From contig NZ_FRCY01000012.1 of assembly GCF_900143075.1 (NCBI RefSeq), positions 62,001-126,000 of the forward strand: DNA of 64,000 nt, read 5' to 3'. This stretch comes from Cyclobacterium lianum. GTDB taxonomy: Bacteria > Bacteroidota > Bacteroidia > Cytophagales > Cyclobacteriaceae. Positions 45,784 to 55,036 of this stretch are shown here, one piece after another; the first letter of the stretch is position 1; each line of letters opens with the position of its first letter. The notes beneath the pieces are model-generated. The model was given only the letters and a program-made list of their open reading frames with translations, did no database searches and was not told where the DNA came from. The position numbers were made by a program, and so were the translations under genes.

Positions 45784-46977
45784 TTACTTTAAGTAGATAA
45801 TGTCTCCCGGATAAAGAGATTCTTCATCGAAATTCCGACTTGGATGATAGCGGGCCTCTCGTTTCGGATCGGTGCCCAAGGTATTAGGCCTTGAAAAAAT
45901 AATTCCTTTGATAAATTTCTTTCTTAACCTGATCCTGGCACGTATCGTCTCATCAGCGAAAAATTTACCGAAGCTTGTGTTCGCATAGCTCAGCTCGTAG
46001 CACTTTCGTTTGTAATTGACTCGTAACGTAGAAAAGTACTTTTCAGGGGTAATCCTCACTGAGATATCCGACACCTGTGACCCTTCACCAATCCGCTGGT
46101 AATAAAAGTCTGTGATCTTTTTCTCAACCTGATGATAGTTCAGCCCGGCAGCATTCATTTTATATGTATTGGACTGTGCGTCAAACCACACGCTTGAATC
46201 CGATTCCCTGATGGCAGGCGCTACATTGCTGTTTATGCTTTCATAAAACACCGGTAGTGTTATCATGCTGTCAGCATCTACCAGACATTTCTGTACAATT
46301 CGTTCTTGTTTAAGCTGCGTATTATTAAAAATCAAACTATGTTCGTAGCTAATATTCAATTCAAGAATTGAACTAGGGGGTACAATCAATAAAGTTGTAG
46401 GATCATAATTGATTTGATAATTTAGATCTTTATTTTTAGCAATTAGCGCAATAAAAAAGAGCAATCGTAATCGTTCATCGTCAACCTTGTTGGGGTCCCA
46501 TTCAACCGAATTGGTGGTTCCATCTTTGATATAAGTAAGTTTAATTTTTTCATTTCGAACCATACTTTGCAAGAGAAACAACTCTTTATTTTGTCTATTG
46601 ACATTGAAATTTTTGTTGCCTTCGTCAATAATAGCCTGCAGGTTTTTACTCCCAAATATTCTGATCCTGACGTCATGGACGGGCCAGTTGTCCTCAGTAT
46701 TTTCGGTTAGTCTTTTGGCTTCTTGCCTTAGCGCATCGGGAAGATTGTTTAATGGTTCGGGAAGTTCCTGAGCGATACTTATCCGCTGAACAAAAATCAG
46801 AAGGATGATAAATATTACTGATTTGCTAAAAAATAAATCGGTCCATGACGACATAAGAGCGGATTGTACTTTTCGGAAAGCAATCTTGATATGTGAATTG
46901 GGATTTTTCATTACTTGGAAGATTATAGTTCTATATATCTTTAATTTTTGCGGATTATATAGTTCATGGAATAACAC
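45784..46977 (-). CDS. Exported protein heading the giant-protein operon
   Basis: The frame encodes 397 aa; the better start is the ATG at 46911 (MKNPNSHIKIAFRK, 375 aa), since it leads directly into a hydrophobic export segment (SVIFIILLIFVQRISIAQ). The mature protein is mixed alpha/beta. The final segment RYHPSRNFDEESLYPGDIIYLK has the look of the last strand of a LysM-type module (YxxGDxIYLP), although the first LysM half is not evident. There is no catalytic motif. It is the first gene of the operon with the two giant proteins, suggesting that it anchors or exports them, or binds peptidoglycan; this is inference. Confidence 0.75.
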   Translation of the reverse strand: MLFHELYNPQKLKIYRTIIFQVMKNPNSHIKIAFRKVQSALMSSWTDLFFSKSVIFIILLIFVQRISIAQELPEPLNNLPDALRQEAKRLTENTEDNWPVHDVRIRIFGSKNLQAIIDEGNKNFNVNRQNKELFLLQSMVRNEKIKLTYIKDGTTNSVEWDPNKVDDERLRLLFFIALIAKNKDLNYQINYDPTTLLIVPPSSILELNISYEHSLIFNNTQLKQERIVQKCLVDADSMITLPVFYESINSNVAPAIRESDSSVWFDAQSNTYKMNAAGLNYHQVEKKITDFYYQRIGEGSQVSDISVRITPEKYFSTLRVNYKRKCYELSYANTSFGKFFADETIRARIRLRKKFIKGIIFSRPNTLGTDPKREARYHPSRNFDEESLYPGDIIYLK

Positions 46978-47177
46978 GATTTGACCAATTCATGAAAATA
47001 TTATCTGAAAAGGTGTCAGGGCAATCGATTGGATGGTTAAGTTCATTTAGGTAAGAGATTAAATTTCATACTACAATTTGAAAATACTGAATACCTCCCT
47101 GCCTTCTACCCTTAAAATCGAACAATTCTAAAGTAGAGATAATCGGGTATCTTTCACTTGACATTTTGTGGGTTGGC

Positions 47178-47729
47178 TTATTTGTTCATCCCTTTACCAA
47201 TTAAATAACCTCCTGATGAAATCCCCATTAAAACATATGCGGTTTCATCAAAACTGGGATATTCCATTCGACCCTTAAAGAACAAAGAAACGTAAATCGT
47301 AATATAAATTAAAGTGAAAAGTAGATTTTGTAATCTACCAACTGAAAACTGTCCATTATCATCGAGCAATATGTCAATCCAAAAACCTTGCGTTGTTGTT
47401 GAATTAGACTTTAATAAAGTTGTTGGTTTAGCAGATGCTTTTTGAGTCGCACTCACAATACCTGCGGTTAATCCTATGCCTATAGTGATACCTAAAAGAA
47501 TTAAGGAGGTCTGGTTAATTTGCGGAAGGTTGGTGTTCTTAAATCCCCAATTTAAGACGAAAGCAGGGCATATTATCAAAGTCCATAACCACAACTGACA
47601 TCTTGAAAAGCTGTAAGGAGAAGACTTAGAACTTGATTCTCTAAGAAGTGTTGTCATAAATGCGACAAAGCAACAAATTGTAACTACTACAACAGCAACT
47701 ATTATTGAGATGATTTTTACTGTTTCCAT
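47178..47729 (-). CDS. Four-helix membrane protein (PYSFSR type)
   Basis: A 183 aa protein with membrane helices at about residues 5-28, 47-64, 76-94 and 137-153, and a weak one near 168-178. Two similar polar boxes precede helices: SPYSFSRCQLWLWTLI (about 37-52) and GQFSVGRLQNLLFTLIY (about 127-143), which points to an internal duplication. I have seen this (PxSFSRxQLxxWT) pattern in other Bacteroidota membrane proteins but know no function. It lies between the giant-protein operon and the M19-like hydrolase gene, all on the minus strand, with about 200 bp to the giant-protein operon and 280 bp to the hydrolase. Confidence 0.75.
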   Translation of the reverse strand: METVKIISIIVAVVVVTICCFVAFMTTLLRESSSKSSPYSFSRCQLWLWTLIICPAFVLNWGFKNTNLPQINQTSLILLGITIGIGLTAGIVSATQKASAKPTTLLKSNSTTTQGFWIDILLDDNGQFSVGRLQNLLFTLIYITIYVSLFFKGRMEYPSFDETAYVLMGISSGGYLIGKGMNK

Positions 47730-48011
47730 TTTTTTAAAATGTATTTCGTTTTCTACACAGTATTCAAAATTATCGATATTCTTAGTAACTCTAACTATGT
47801 AATCCTTAATTTTAATAATAGTTCAAAAGTATTTTTTATTTTATTGTTAGGAATAAATAATTTTAGTTTCAACCTACCTATTTCTATTATATATCTTTGT
47901 TTTACAATAAACTGCCAAATCAAACAGGTTTTTTTGGTAGTTTTTAATTCTGAATTTCTTAAAATTAAAGTGAAACTGTATCAGCTAACTAATACTTTTG
48001 TTAATTGAATC

Positions 48012-49598
48012 TTATATTTTTCCACTATTAAGATATTGTTTTGTAAAATATTTATCAAGAAATTGCTTTCCATTATTGTACATGATATCCCGAACCTGTG
48101 TCCTAATATCTTCAATATGATAATTAAGACCAGGGTTATTATTTTGTCCTATTTTAGCCATAGCCGGTAATTCATTGATCAAATCCTTTTCGAGTTTTGG
48201 GTAATCCTTAATAGATTTACACGAATTAATTGGTTTGATAAGTCCATCAAAATCAGAACCTATACAAAGGTGTTTCCAAGTTTTTTTGCCTCCGACAGAA
48301 GCTGCATGTAATATGGTATTGCATAAGTGTCTAAGTTGTTTTTCTTCTAAGAAGGCTTTATTTTCGTCAGAAAATGTTTCATCATCAAATTCCTCTGGCT
48401 CATCCATCAGAGATTGGATTAGGTCTAAATCTTCAGGAGTAGATGCGTATTTAACAGGATTTGATGACTTAACCTTCTCAATATTAAAAGGTCCTTTTAA
48501 CAGTTCATTGAATTCATCAGCTTGAAAAAATTCCAATTTTGTCTTTCCAAATCCCAGAATACGTTGATCTAGACTTAAGCCGATCAAGCCATCGGAATCA
48601 AGAATAATTTTAATCTCTTCATCAAATAGATTGATTGACCAAGGGTTAAAATTAGTTTCTTCGTCTTGCTTCTTACCTTTAATTCCACAAATTTCTTTAT
48701 AGACTACCACTTTATATGGAGTTTGATCTTGAACTACCTCTATATGCTTTTCGATTTCCTTAACGTTGAAACCTGCTAAGCCCATATGGGTAGCAACAAT
48801 GGGGATATCACTAAATCCATTGTTCTTCCTATGTTGGTAGAACTGGAATCGAGCGTATGCACTCATGTGCTTTATATCGACCAGAATACGCTTCCCAGCG
48901 CTGGTATTATAACATAGATTAATTATATCTATGCCATCTTTGCTAATGCCTTTTTGATTTTCTAATGGACGGAAAACGACACTTTTCGTAATTTTAGCAC
49001 CATATGAATGATTGCATATGTAATTCCAGGTTAAATGAGTAAGAGTTAGATACAGAATGGTAAAGTCAGGAAATTTTTTGATTTCGGTAAGGTTTTTTAA
49101 CATTATATTACCTTGTCCTGTGCTCCCTGTAATTGCATGACTTCCTTCTATACTTATTATTCCATTTATAATTGATTCATCAGGGTTAAAATCCTCTATG
49201 CAAGTTAGAATTTTCACTCGTTTCTCTCCCTTTATTAGTTTAGAATTTAAATGTTCCCATTCATCCCAAAATAGTTCATTGTAAGAATAAACTCCATCAT
49301 TTATATTTTTAAGAAATTTTTTATTTAATGCTGAAAATATGTTAATAATATCCCTGATTAGCCAATAGTTTGAAAATCCTTTTTCTATTGGAACTATGGG
49401 AAAAACTGCTAAACGTACATTACCTTTAAAAAATTTTGAAAAATTACTTTGAGATTTCAGTATTGGAGCAAGTACTCCCCAAGGTCCAACCTTTACTTTC
49501 TTCCACGGACTTTTTTTATCAGCCCTATCTTCATTCGTTAAAAATGATTTTGAACTGGGGTGAACATGTAAATCAAATCGGATATCTAAATTTACCAT
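48012..49598 (-). CDS. Peptidase M19 (membrane dipeptidase)-like hydrolase
   Basis: A 528 aa protein with the metal-binding landmarks of the M19 TIM-barrel family: FDLHVHPS (D9, H11, H13), SIEGSHAI (bridging Glu about 151, His 154), LTHLTWN near 186, IVATHMGL near 279 and IGSDFDG near 463. It lacks a signal peptide and is longer than typical M19 enzymes (350-420 aa) due to insertions near 290-400. In the family the reaction is hydrolysis of dipeptides; many bacterial members are amidohydrolases of other substrates. The amidohydrolase-like gene at 52221 also starts with an HxH motif, so this locus has two different TIM-barrel metal hydrolases. Confidence 0.85.
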   Translation of the reverse strand: MVNLDIRFDLHVHPSSKSFLTNEDRADKKSPWKKVKVGPWGVLAPILKSQSNFSKFFKGNVRLAVFPIVPIEKGFSNYWLIRDIINIFSALNKKFLKNINDGVYSYNELFWDEWEHLNSKLIKGEKRVKILTCIEDFNPDESIINGIISIEGSHAITGSTGQGNIMLKNLTEIKKFPDFTILYLTLTHLTWNYICNHSYGAKITKSVVFRPLENQKGISKDGIDIINLCYNTSAGKRILVDIKHMSAYARFQFYQHRKNNGFSDIPIVATHMGLAGFNVKEIEKHIEVVQDQTPYKVVVYKEICGIKGKKQDEETNFNPWSINLFDEEIKIILDSDGLIGLSLDQRILGFGKTKLEFFQADEFNELLKGPFNIEKVKSSNPVKYASTPEDLDLIQSLMDEPEEFDDETFSDENKAFLEEKQLRHLCNTILHAASVGGKKTWKHLCIGSDFDGLIKPINSCKSIKDYPKLEKDLINELPAMAKIGQNNNPGLNYHIEDIRTQVRDIMYNNGKQFLDKYFTKQYLNSGKI

Positions 49599-50256
49599 AT
49601 AAATAATAATGAATTAAGTTATAAAATTTTGATTTCAGAAAAATTATTATTTTAATAGTAGTTAAAGTGTTTTCAATTATTTTACGATTCATTTTACTTC
49701 TCTATATTTAAATATTTTTGCTGTATTAAGGGTTTGAATCATTCTTTCGAATATCTTTGTACAACAGATATTTGGATTCATGCAAGCTTCCTGGAGGTCC
49801 ACGCAAACATGAACGAGCATTTCCGGATTATTTTGCTATTACTTAAGAAACTCTCCCAGGGAGATGGCTGTATTATTAAAGGAATTGAAATTTGACTTCA
49901 GTGCCATTCACTCAGAAAGCATGAGTTGGCAAATTCCTGAGTTTTTTCTTTTAAAATTTAATTGAAATAATTTTTGAGGGTAAGAAACACTTAATTTTAG
50001 GAAATCTTTAAGAGACTGTAAAATAATAAGTGAAAATCTTAGAGATTAAAACTCAAAATTACCGGTAGCTATTAGAACTCTATCAATTAATTTGTAAGGG
50101 TTCCCTTATTTGCTGTAGATTTTACAAGTCTGTTCAATTTAAGAAAATTTTTTTAAAAAAAAATGTTTTCGGCTTTTTTAGATAAAAATATTTTCTAAAG
50201 TTTATTTAATTATTCTAATCCTCTTTCATATTTCGGTGCTGGGAAATATGTCCAAC

Positions 50257-50290
50257 TTTGAGCCTTCATAGTGCCTTTGCCCTACTTTTG
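50257..50290 (+). promoter_or_regulatory. Bacteroidota-type promoter interrupted downstream by IS copy 2
   Basis: TTTG (50257-50260), spacer of 22 bp, TACTTTTG (50283-50290) matches the TTTG / TAnnTTTG consensus. The IS terminal repeat starts at 50313, close to the expected transcription start plus 15. Before the insertion this promoter could have driven the amidohydrolase-like gene now 1.9 kb away. Confidence 0.5.
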
Positions 50291-50302
50291 TATAGTGAGG
50301 CC

Positions 50303-50312
50303 AGTACCCACT
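50303..50312. repeat. Target-site duplication, left copy (IS copy 2)
   Basis: AGTACCCACT at 50303-50312 recurs exactly at 51699-51708, outside both IS ends. As for IS copy 1 the length is 10 bp. Confidence 0.93.
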
Positions 50313-51698
50313 CAATTAAGTTAAGTTTTTCGAATTACCATTTTCTTGTCTGAAAATGTTTTTTTAATTTTTCAGGTTCTGTTTCTCGACCAATTATCAT
50401 GTAATGGGCATACTTTTCCTTTCCCCTTTTTCAAGAGCTTATTTTGTGGTGATATTTGACGGTTTTGTTTGTCCACTGATTTTTGATTCCTATTTATAGT
50501 ACTGATTGACCCGGGTAGGCTCGTCTGTGTCTTTTCGAGGAAATTTCCTTCCCTTTTTTACAGCTACCAGATTTAGGGCTACTTTAATGATGAGGTTATC
50601 CAGAATCTTTACCACACATTCCCGGATGAATAGCTTTACAATCTTGGCTCTTAGGTGTAAAAAAGTATTTTTCCAATTGTATTTATAGGTCAGTTTCCTT
50701 TTTGCGTTCTTCTTTTTGATCTCCTTGCCAGCAGCCATTCCTGTCAGGGCCACCATGTTCATGGCCAGTATATGGGCGTAAAATTCCTGATAAATCCCCA
50801 CCGGTTTCCTGCAACCAAACTGTTCCACTTTGATCCTAGGTTTCAAGTTTTTTATTCCTTCTTCCACACCCCATCTCATTCCATAAAGGGTTACTAAATC
50901 CTCAGTACTAAATTTACTTTCTTCCAAATTACTGACCAGTAGCTCGGTTTCGCCGGTTTCCAGGACAGCCTTGGTTATCCTTACCTGTATCGGGTTTTCT
51001 CTTTTTGAGTTTTTCTGCTCCTTTTTACTGGGTATCCATTCGGCGGTAAAATCTATCCTGCTGTCAGCCATTACCCCTTTGGCAGAATTGGACATCCCGG
51101 TGGACATCCGAATGCAAAAGGTCCTTCTTTCACAGGTCAATCGCTGCACTATTGGCATACACTCCGAAATATCCCCGGATCTGTTTGGAAGCGGGCAGAT
51201 TTAAAGTACTGCCGTCCCCGGCAAGAATCCGGTATCCCTTTCATCTGAGGGATAGAAAAACTTTAATAAGCCTGGGAAGTGATAGCGCAAAGATCGGAAA
51301 AGAACCTCCAATCGATTTTATACCTCGCCTGGGTAAAGGCACTACCGGTAACAGCCTGTTTACCGAGCTAGGAAGGAACCTTTGAGGATACAATTTCCGC
51401 TGATTTTTTAAACAACTTAAGAACAGAAAGTGCGACAGTCTGAAAATCAAGCGGTGAAGTTCTGGAAAAATAGGCGGAATCCGGACAGTAAAATGACAGA
51501 TGTTCAGTCGATTGAAATTTATCAAAGATTTTTTTTTGGACAATCGCAAAGAAATACCCGTCGTGTTTGAGTTGGTATTTTGTACCTTCATAGTTATATG
51601 TTTTAAAATACATAATTTACTTAAAGAAGGCCGGTTTTCATAAGGGGAATCGGCTTTTTTGGGGTTAAAGGCCTATTTTTCTTAACTTAATAGCATTG
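50313..51698 (-). mobile_element. IS4-family insertion sequence, copy 2 (1386 bp, decayed)
   Basis: The right end CTTAACTTAATAGCATTG (51681-51698) is identical to the right end of copy 1. The left end reads CAATTAAGTTAAG and has lost five bases (TGCTA) of the inverted repeat. The element is 206 bp shorter than copy 1, mainly because of a deletion in the transposase gene. The exact 10 bp duplication shows that it arrived by transposition and decayed afterwards. Loss of part of one terminal repeat probably makes it immobile. Confidence 0.92.
50490..51613 (-). pseudogene. IS4-family transposase, broken
   Basis: The N-terminal part starts at ATG 51613 (MYFKTYNYEGTKYQLKHDGYF) and is open to 51368; the C-terminal 222 residues (MPIVQRLTCERRTFCIRMSTG to the end) are open from 51158 to 50490, and include the YGMRWGVEEGIK signature. 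Between them GDGSTLNLPASKQIRGYFGV is present in another frame, and then about 195 bp are missing compared with copy 1, including the second catalytic Asp (LDRNF). It cannot make an active enzyme. It is useful as reference for the intact N-terminus that copy 1 has lost. Confidence 0.9.
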
Positions 51699-51708
51699 AG
51701 TACCCACT
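51699..51708. repeat. Target-site duplication, right copy (IS copy 2)
   Basis: AGTACCCACT, identical to 50303-50312. Confidence 0.93.
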
Positions 51709-52220
51709 GTAGGGGGAGTCCATGCTATTAAGTTATACCGCGGGTGGCGGTCTGATGAGAGTGAATTATACAAGTAGTGGAAGTTTTCCCGAGAAGATAC
51801 TGGACTATGAGGGCGATCTCGTTTTCGAAGAGTCTTGGAGAAACAAAAAATTAAAGTAAATTTATCATATCCTTTTAGGGGCTAAAAACTTTTAAGGATC
51901 AAAATGTCAGGATAAAACCCTAGCATACTTTTGTAGAAATAATCAATGAGTTTAGTATTAAAATATTGTAATTTGGTTAGACTTCATTACTATTTGCTTC
52001 AAATTATAATTGGTCAGTTTTTAAAAGAAAACAGTCAAAAATCTTCTTATTGAATAACGAGATAGGTAGCTTGTAAATCTGAGGTTGAAACGCTTCTTGG
52101 AGTATATTTTAACTAGTTGAAATAAGTAGTTAAGTCTCCAAGGCTTTACAATTTACTTTGATTGATTGTTGAACATCCTGTTGTTTGAGGTTCATTTTAA
52201 ATGTTTAATAATGAAAGTAT
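51709..52220. other. Leader region of the amidohydrolase-like gene
   Basis: There is no gene. TACTTTTG at 51926-51933 is a second copy of the -7 box seen at 50283, with GTA directly after it in both; no TTTG is found at the right distance, so it may be weak or activator dependent. The leader from there to the start codon would be about 290 bp. The 5' part (51709-51860) is GC-richer and contains CCATGCTATTAAGTTATACC, similar to the IS terminal repeat, possibly an older IS footprint. Confidence 0.4.
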
Positions 52221-53987
52221 ATGATTATGCCTGAAAAACCACCAATAATAAACTGCCATACCCATATTTTCACTGGAGATTATGTTCCGCCCTACCTAGC
52301 TAAAACTTTTGTTTTTTGGCCATTATATTATTTTCTTTCTCTTTCCTGTATTGTAAAAGGTTTTAGGTTCTGGTATAAATATCCTAACACCTGGCAGTAT
52401 AAACCCTGGTATAAATCGATTTTGAAAAGAATCTATTTAATCAAAATGCTCGGTAATCGATATTGGTACAATAGTTTAATTGGAATTGTAGTGGGAGTTC
52501 TTTTGGGTATACAGGTGATTTTTATCTTGAATGAGTGGATCTCCCTGATTTTTGGAAAAAAGACTGTTTTATGGGGCAGTGTTCAACAATCTAAAGAATG
52601 GGTAGCAAATCATAGTTTACTATATATTCCAGAATCATTTTTCGGGAAACTTTTAATCCTTTTCCTGTTTTTTTTCTTATTTAAGTCGGGAAGGAAACCG
52701 GTGTTTTTTATCCTCAAATCAATTTGGACATTTCTTGGCAGGCTACCAGGACCAAAAAGTAAGGATTTGGCTGAACGTTATATGCTTATAGGACGTTTTG
52801 CTTTTCGCCACAAGCAACAAACAATATTAAGTCGATTAATTACTCAATATCCTCCGGGAACCGGTTTTGTAGTGTTGCCAATGGATATGGAGTATATGAA
52901 AGCAGGAAAGCTCAATCCAGAATTCACTTACCAATCGCAAATGGCTGAATTAAAATCGATAAAAGATAATTCAAGTACTAAGGATTTGTTTTTCCCTTTT
53001 GTTTTTATTGACTCAAGAAGAATTATTGATGAGGGAAATAAACATTTTAATTATAGTGTTAAGGACGGGCAGGTGGTTTTGGAAGACTGCTTTATTAAAA
53101 CCTATATTGAAGGGAATAAATTCAGTGGATTTAAAATCTATCCTGCCTTAGGATACTACCCCTTTGAAGAAGTTCTTCTACCGTTGTGGAAATATGCTGC
53201 CGATAATGAATTGCCGATAATGACCCACTGTATTAGAGGGACTATTTTTTATCGGGGAAGCAAAAAGAAGGAATGGGATGAGCATCCTGTTTTTGAAGAG
53301 ATGGGATTCAATAAAGAATATGAGCCTTTAAAATTAAATGAAATTCCTAATAGTGAATTCATTAATAATTTTACTCATCCATTAAATTATTTATGTCTTC
53401 TTGAAGAAACGTATCTTAGGAAACTTGTTGGTGGGTCCAAGGATAGCAAGATTCGCGAGTTATTCGGATTTTCCAATATGGAGACAGAATTGAAACATAA
53501 TTTAAATCATTTGAAAATATGTTTTGGTCATTATGGTGGTGATGATGAATGGAATAAATTTTTAGAGCTTGACAGAGATAATTACAGTAGTCAGTTAATC
53601 AAAAATCCTACTGTAGGGATAAAATTTTTAGTTGATGAGGAAGGAGGACACCGGCCAGGGAAAATTGAACAAATCTGGAAATATGTGGACTGGTATTCTA
53701 TTATTTCCAGTCTTATGTTGCAGTATTCCAATGTGTACTCAGATTTAAGCTACATCATACACAGTTCTAGTATTCAGCCTTTACTCAAGTTAACAATGCT
53801 TAATACTAATTTGAAAGAAAAAGTATTGTTTGGTACTGATTTCTATGTTGTAAGAAATCATAAATCAGAGAAGAATATTTATTCAGATATTTTGAGTCAC
53901 TTAGCCGAAGAAGAATTTGACCTAATTGCAAGAACAAATCCAAGAAAATTCTTAAATAATAAACTTCATGGTTCGATTAAAATTTAA
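52221..53987 (+). CDS. Membrane-anchored amidohydrolase-like protein
   Basis: A 588 aa protein. The start IINCHTHIFTGDYVPP supplies the HxH metal motif (H13, H15) of amidohydrolase-superfamily TIM barrels. Three hydrophobic segments follow (about 28-46, 84-105, 141-160), so the barrel is split by an insertion that anchors it to the membrane. Later metal or catalytic positions are IMTHCIRG (near 335), ICFGHYGGDDEW (near 436) and VLFGTDFYV (near 541, the conserved Asp). The product is probably a hydrolase facing the cytosol at the membrane. It is divergent from the M19-like gene 2.6 kb away; the two might work on one substrate. The ATG at 52227 is an alternative start. Confidence 0.8.
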   Translation: MIMPEKPPIINCHTHIFTGDYVPPYLAKTFVFWPLYYFLSLSCIVKGFRFWYKYPNTWQYKPWYKSILKRIYLIKMLGNRYWYNSLIGIVVGVLLGIQVIFILNEWISLIFGKKTVLWGSVQQSKEWVANHSLLYIPESFFGKLLILFLFFFLFKSGRKPVFFILKSIWTFLGRLPGPKSKDLAERYMLIGRFAFRHKQQTILSRLITQYPPGTGFVVLPMDMEYMKAGKLNPEFTYQSQMAELKSIKDNSSTKDLFFPFVFIDSRRIIDEGNKHFNYSVKDGQVVLEDCFIKTYIEGNKFSGFKIYPALGYYPFEEVLLPLWKYAADNELPIMTHCIRGTIFYRGSKKKEWDEHPVFEEMGFNKEYEPLKLNEIPNSEFINNFTHPLNYLCLLEETYLRKLVGGSKDSKIRELFGFSNMETELKHNLNHLKICFGHYGGDDEWNKFLELDRDNYSSQLIKNPTVGIKFLVDEEGGHRPGKIEQIWKYVDWYSIISSLMLQYSNVYSDLSYIIHSSSIQPLLKLTMLNTNLKEKVLFGTDFYVVRNHKSEKNIYSDILSHLAEEEFDLIARTNPRKFLNNKLHGSIKI

Positions 53988-54961
53988 ATATTGATAAGGT
54001 TATGATCAAGAACAATAGAGGGCTGGCACCTTAATACCTACAATCAGAAAAGGTTTTAAAAGCAAAAAACACATTGAAGGTCAAGTTTTTTGATAATTTA
54101 AGACTAAAGCGTTTAAAATTTGATTTTTCTATTTTGAAGGCTACCAGAGAAGAATTGATGGAGTTGTGTAAGAATTAAGTGTGCTTTCTGTGAATCTCCA
54201 TTAGGATCAACGAGCATAGGTGAATTTGAAAACTTTATACTAAAAGGATAAATATGCTTCAATGCATTATTGGTGGTTGTCTTATAAATGGGGAAACCTT
54301 TTGATTGTTTGTCATTGCCATAGCCAAATCTATACACTCTACAGCCACATTCCAAAGTGTTATGACAGTTTTATGCATTCCTGGCTTGACAGCAATGCTT
54401 TTAAATTTACGACATAATAAAAAGAAAAATAAGCTGAAAACGATATTGTCATTTATTTTGACCATAAGGGATTGAACGTGTGGCATTGACAGCACCTAAA
54501 AGAAATTTGCATTTAAGTGGTTAAATGAAGCTTTGTGCTTCGTGTCAAGTTCAGCGGTGGTAGACAGTTTTCGTCTCCGAAATCGCCAACTTCTTGTAGC
54601 TGCATACTGGGTGTGACTTGAATCAGCCCCTAGGGGCTTAATGCTTTGAAATGGATGGAGGATTATTGGTTATACAATAGATAGGCCCTCCGATGGCTGC
54701 TTGCCGGAGCGGCTATTAAACCGCCTTGCGCTGCATTTAGGTAAAACGTTGATGTGGTGACCGGTAAGGAAAACCGGGGACATTGATCCCCATAGGTAAG
54801 TACTGGTGGAGCTGAATTTAAATAAACCAATGACCCACCAAAGTTATGGGCTATTTTTCACATGCATCCGAATTGAGGGTCTGAAATATTCCAAGGAACT
54901 ACGGCATAATAGGATCTGATTGACTGAGATGCTTTATTCCGTTCCTCCTTGCGCTTAGTGA
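53988..54961. other. Intergenic region with structured GC-richer part
   Basis: There is no supported gene. 53988-54530 is AT-rich; short minus-strand frames there have no start context or similarity. From 54540 to 54880 the sequence is GC-richer and rich in self-complementarity: AGCCCCTAGGGGCT (54625-54638) is a perfect palindrome, and CCGGTAAGGAAAACCGG near 54760 and GGGACATTGATCCCC near 54777 are further hairpins. It ends at the leader of the RadC gene and might be an untranslated RNA or the mark of an old mobile element. Confidence 0.4.
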
Positions 54962-55018
54962 AAAACTCCCCATGGGATGGGCTTATCATTCATTTAGCCC
55001 TCCAGTGCCAGGAGTTTT
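54962..55018 (+). promoter_or_regulatory. Long stem-loop directly before the RadC gene
   Basis: AAAACTCC (54962-54969) pairs with GGAGTTTT (55011-55018), and inside TGG..GGGCT pairs with AGCCC.CCA. The stem ends 18 bp before the ATG, in the place of a leader regulator, attenuator or processing site. The T run is short, so it can be a terminator for read-through from upstream, or a 5' structure of the mRNA. Confidence 0.45.
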
Positions 55019-55036
55019 AAAGTCGGTAAGAACATT

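Larger units (their letters stand above)
49599..50312. other. AT-rich intergenic region with two promoter-like sequences
   Basis: There is no convincing gene. On the plus strand, TATCTTTG at 49752-49759 fits the Bacteroidota -7 box TAnnTTTG but its TTTG -33 box is only 15 bp away. A better one is TTTG at 50257-50260, 22 bp, TACTTTTG at 50283-50290. The second IS4-family copy is inserted 22 bp after that box, so the transcript would run into the IS. Confidence 0.5.

Noticed and set aside
36255..46977. Extracellular contractile injection system or type VI-like locus
   Set aside because: The LysM-like strand and huge proteins suggested it, but no sheath, tube, spike, baseplate or AAA+ gene is present in the window.
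54113..54495. Two minus-strand frames of 78-80 codons before radC
   Set aside because: They overlap each other, have no sensible domain pattern or start context and lie in an AT-rich gap.
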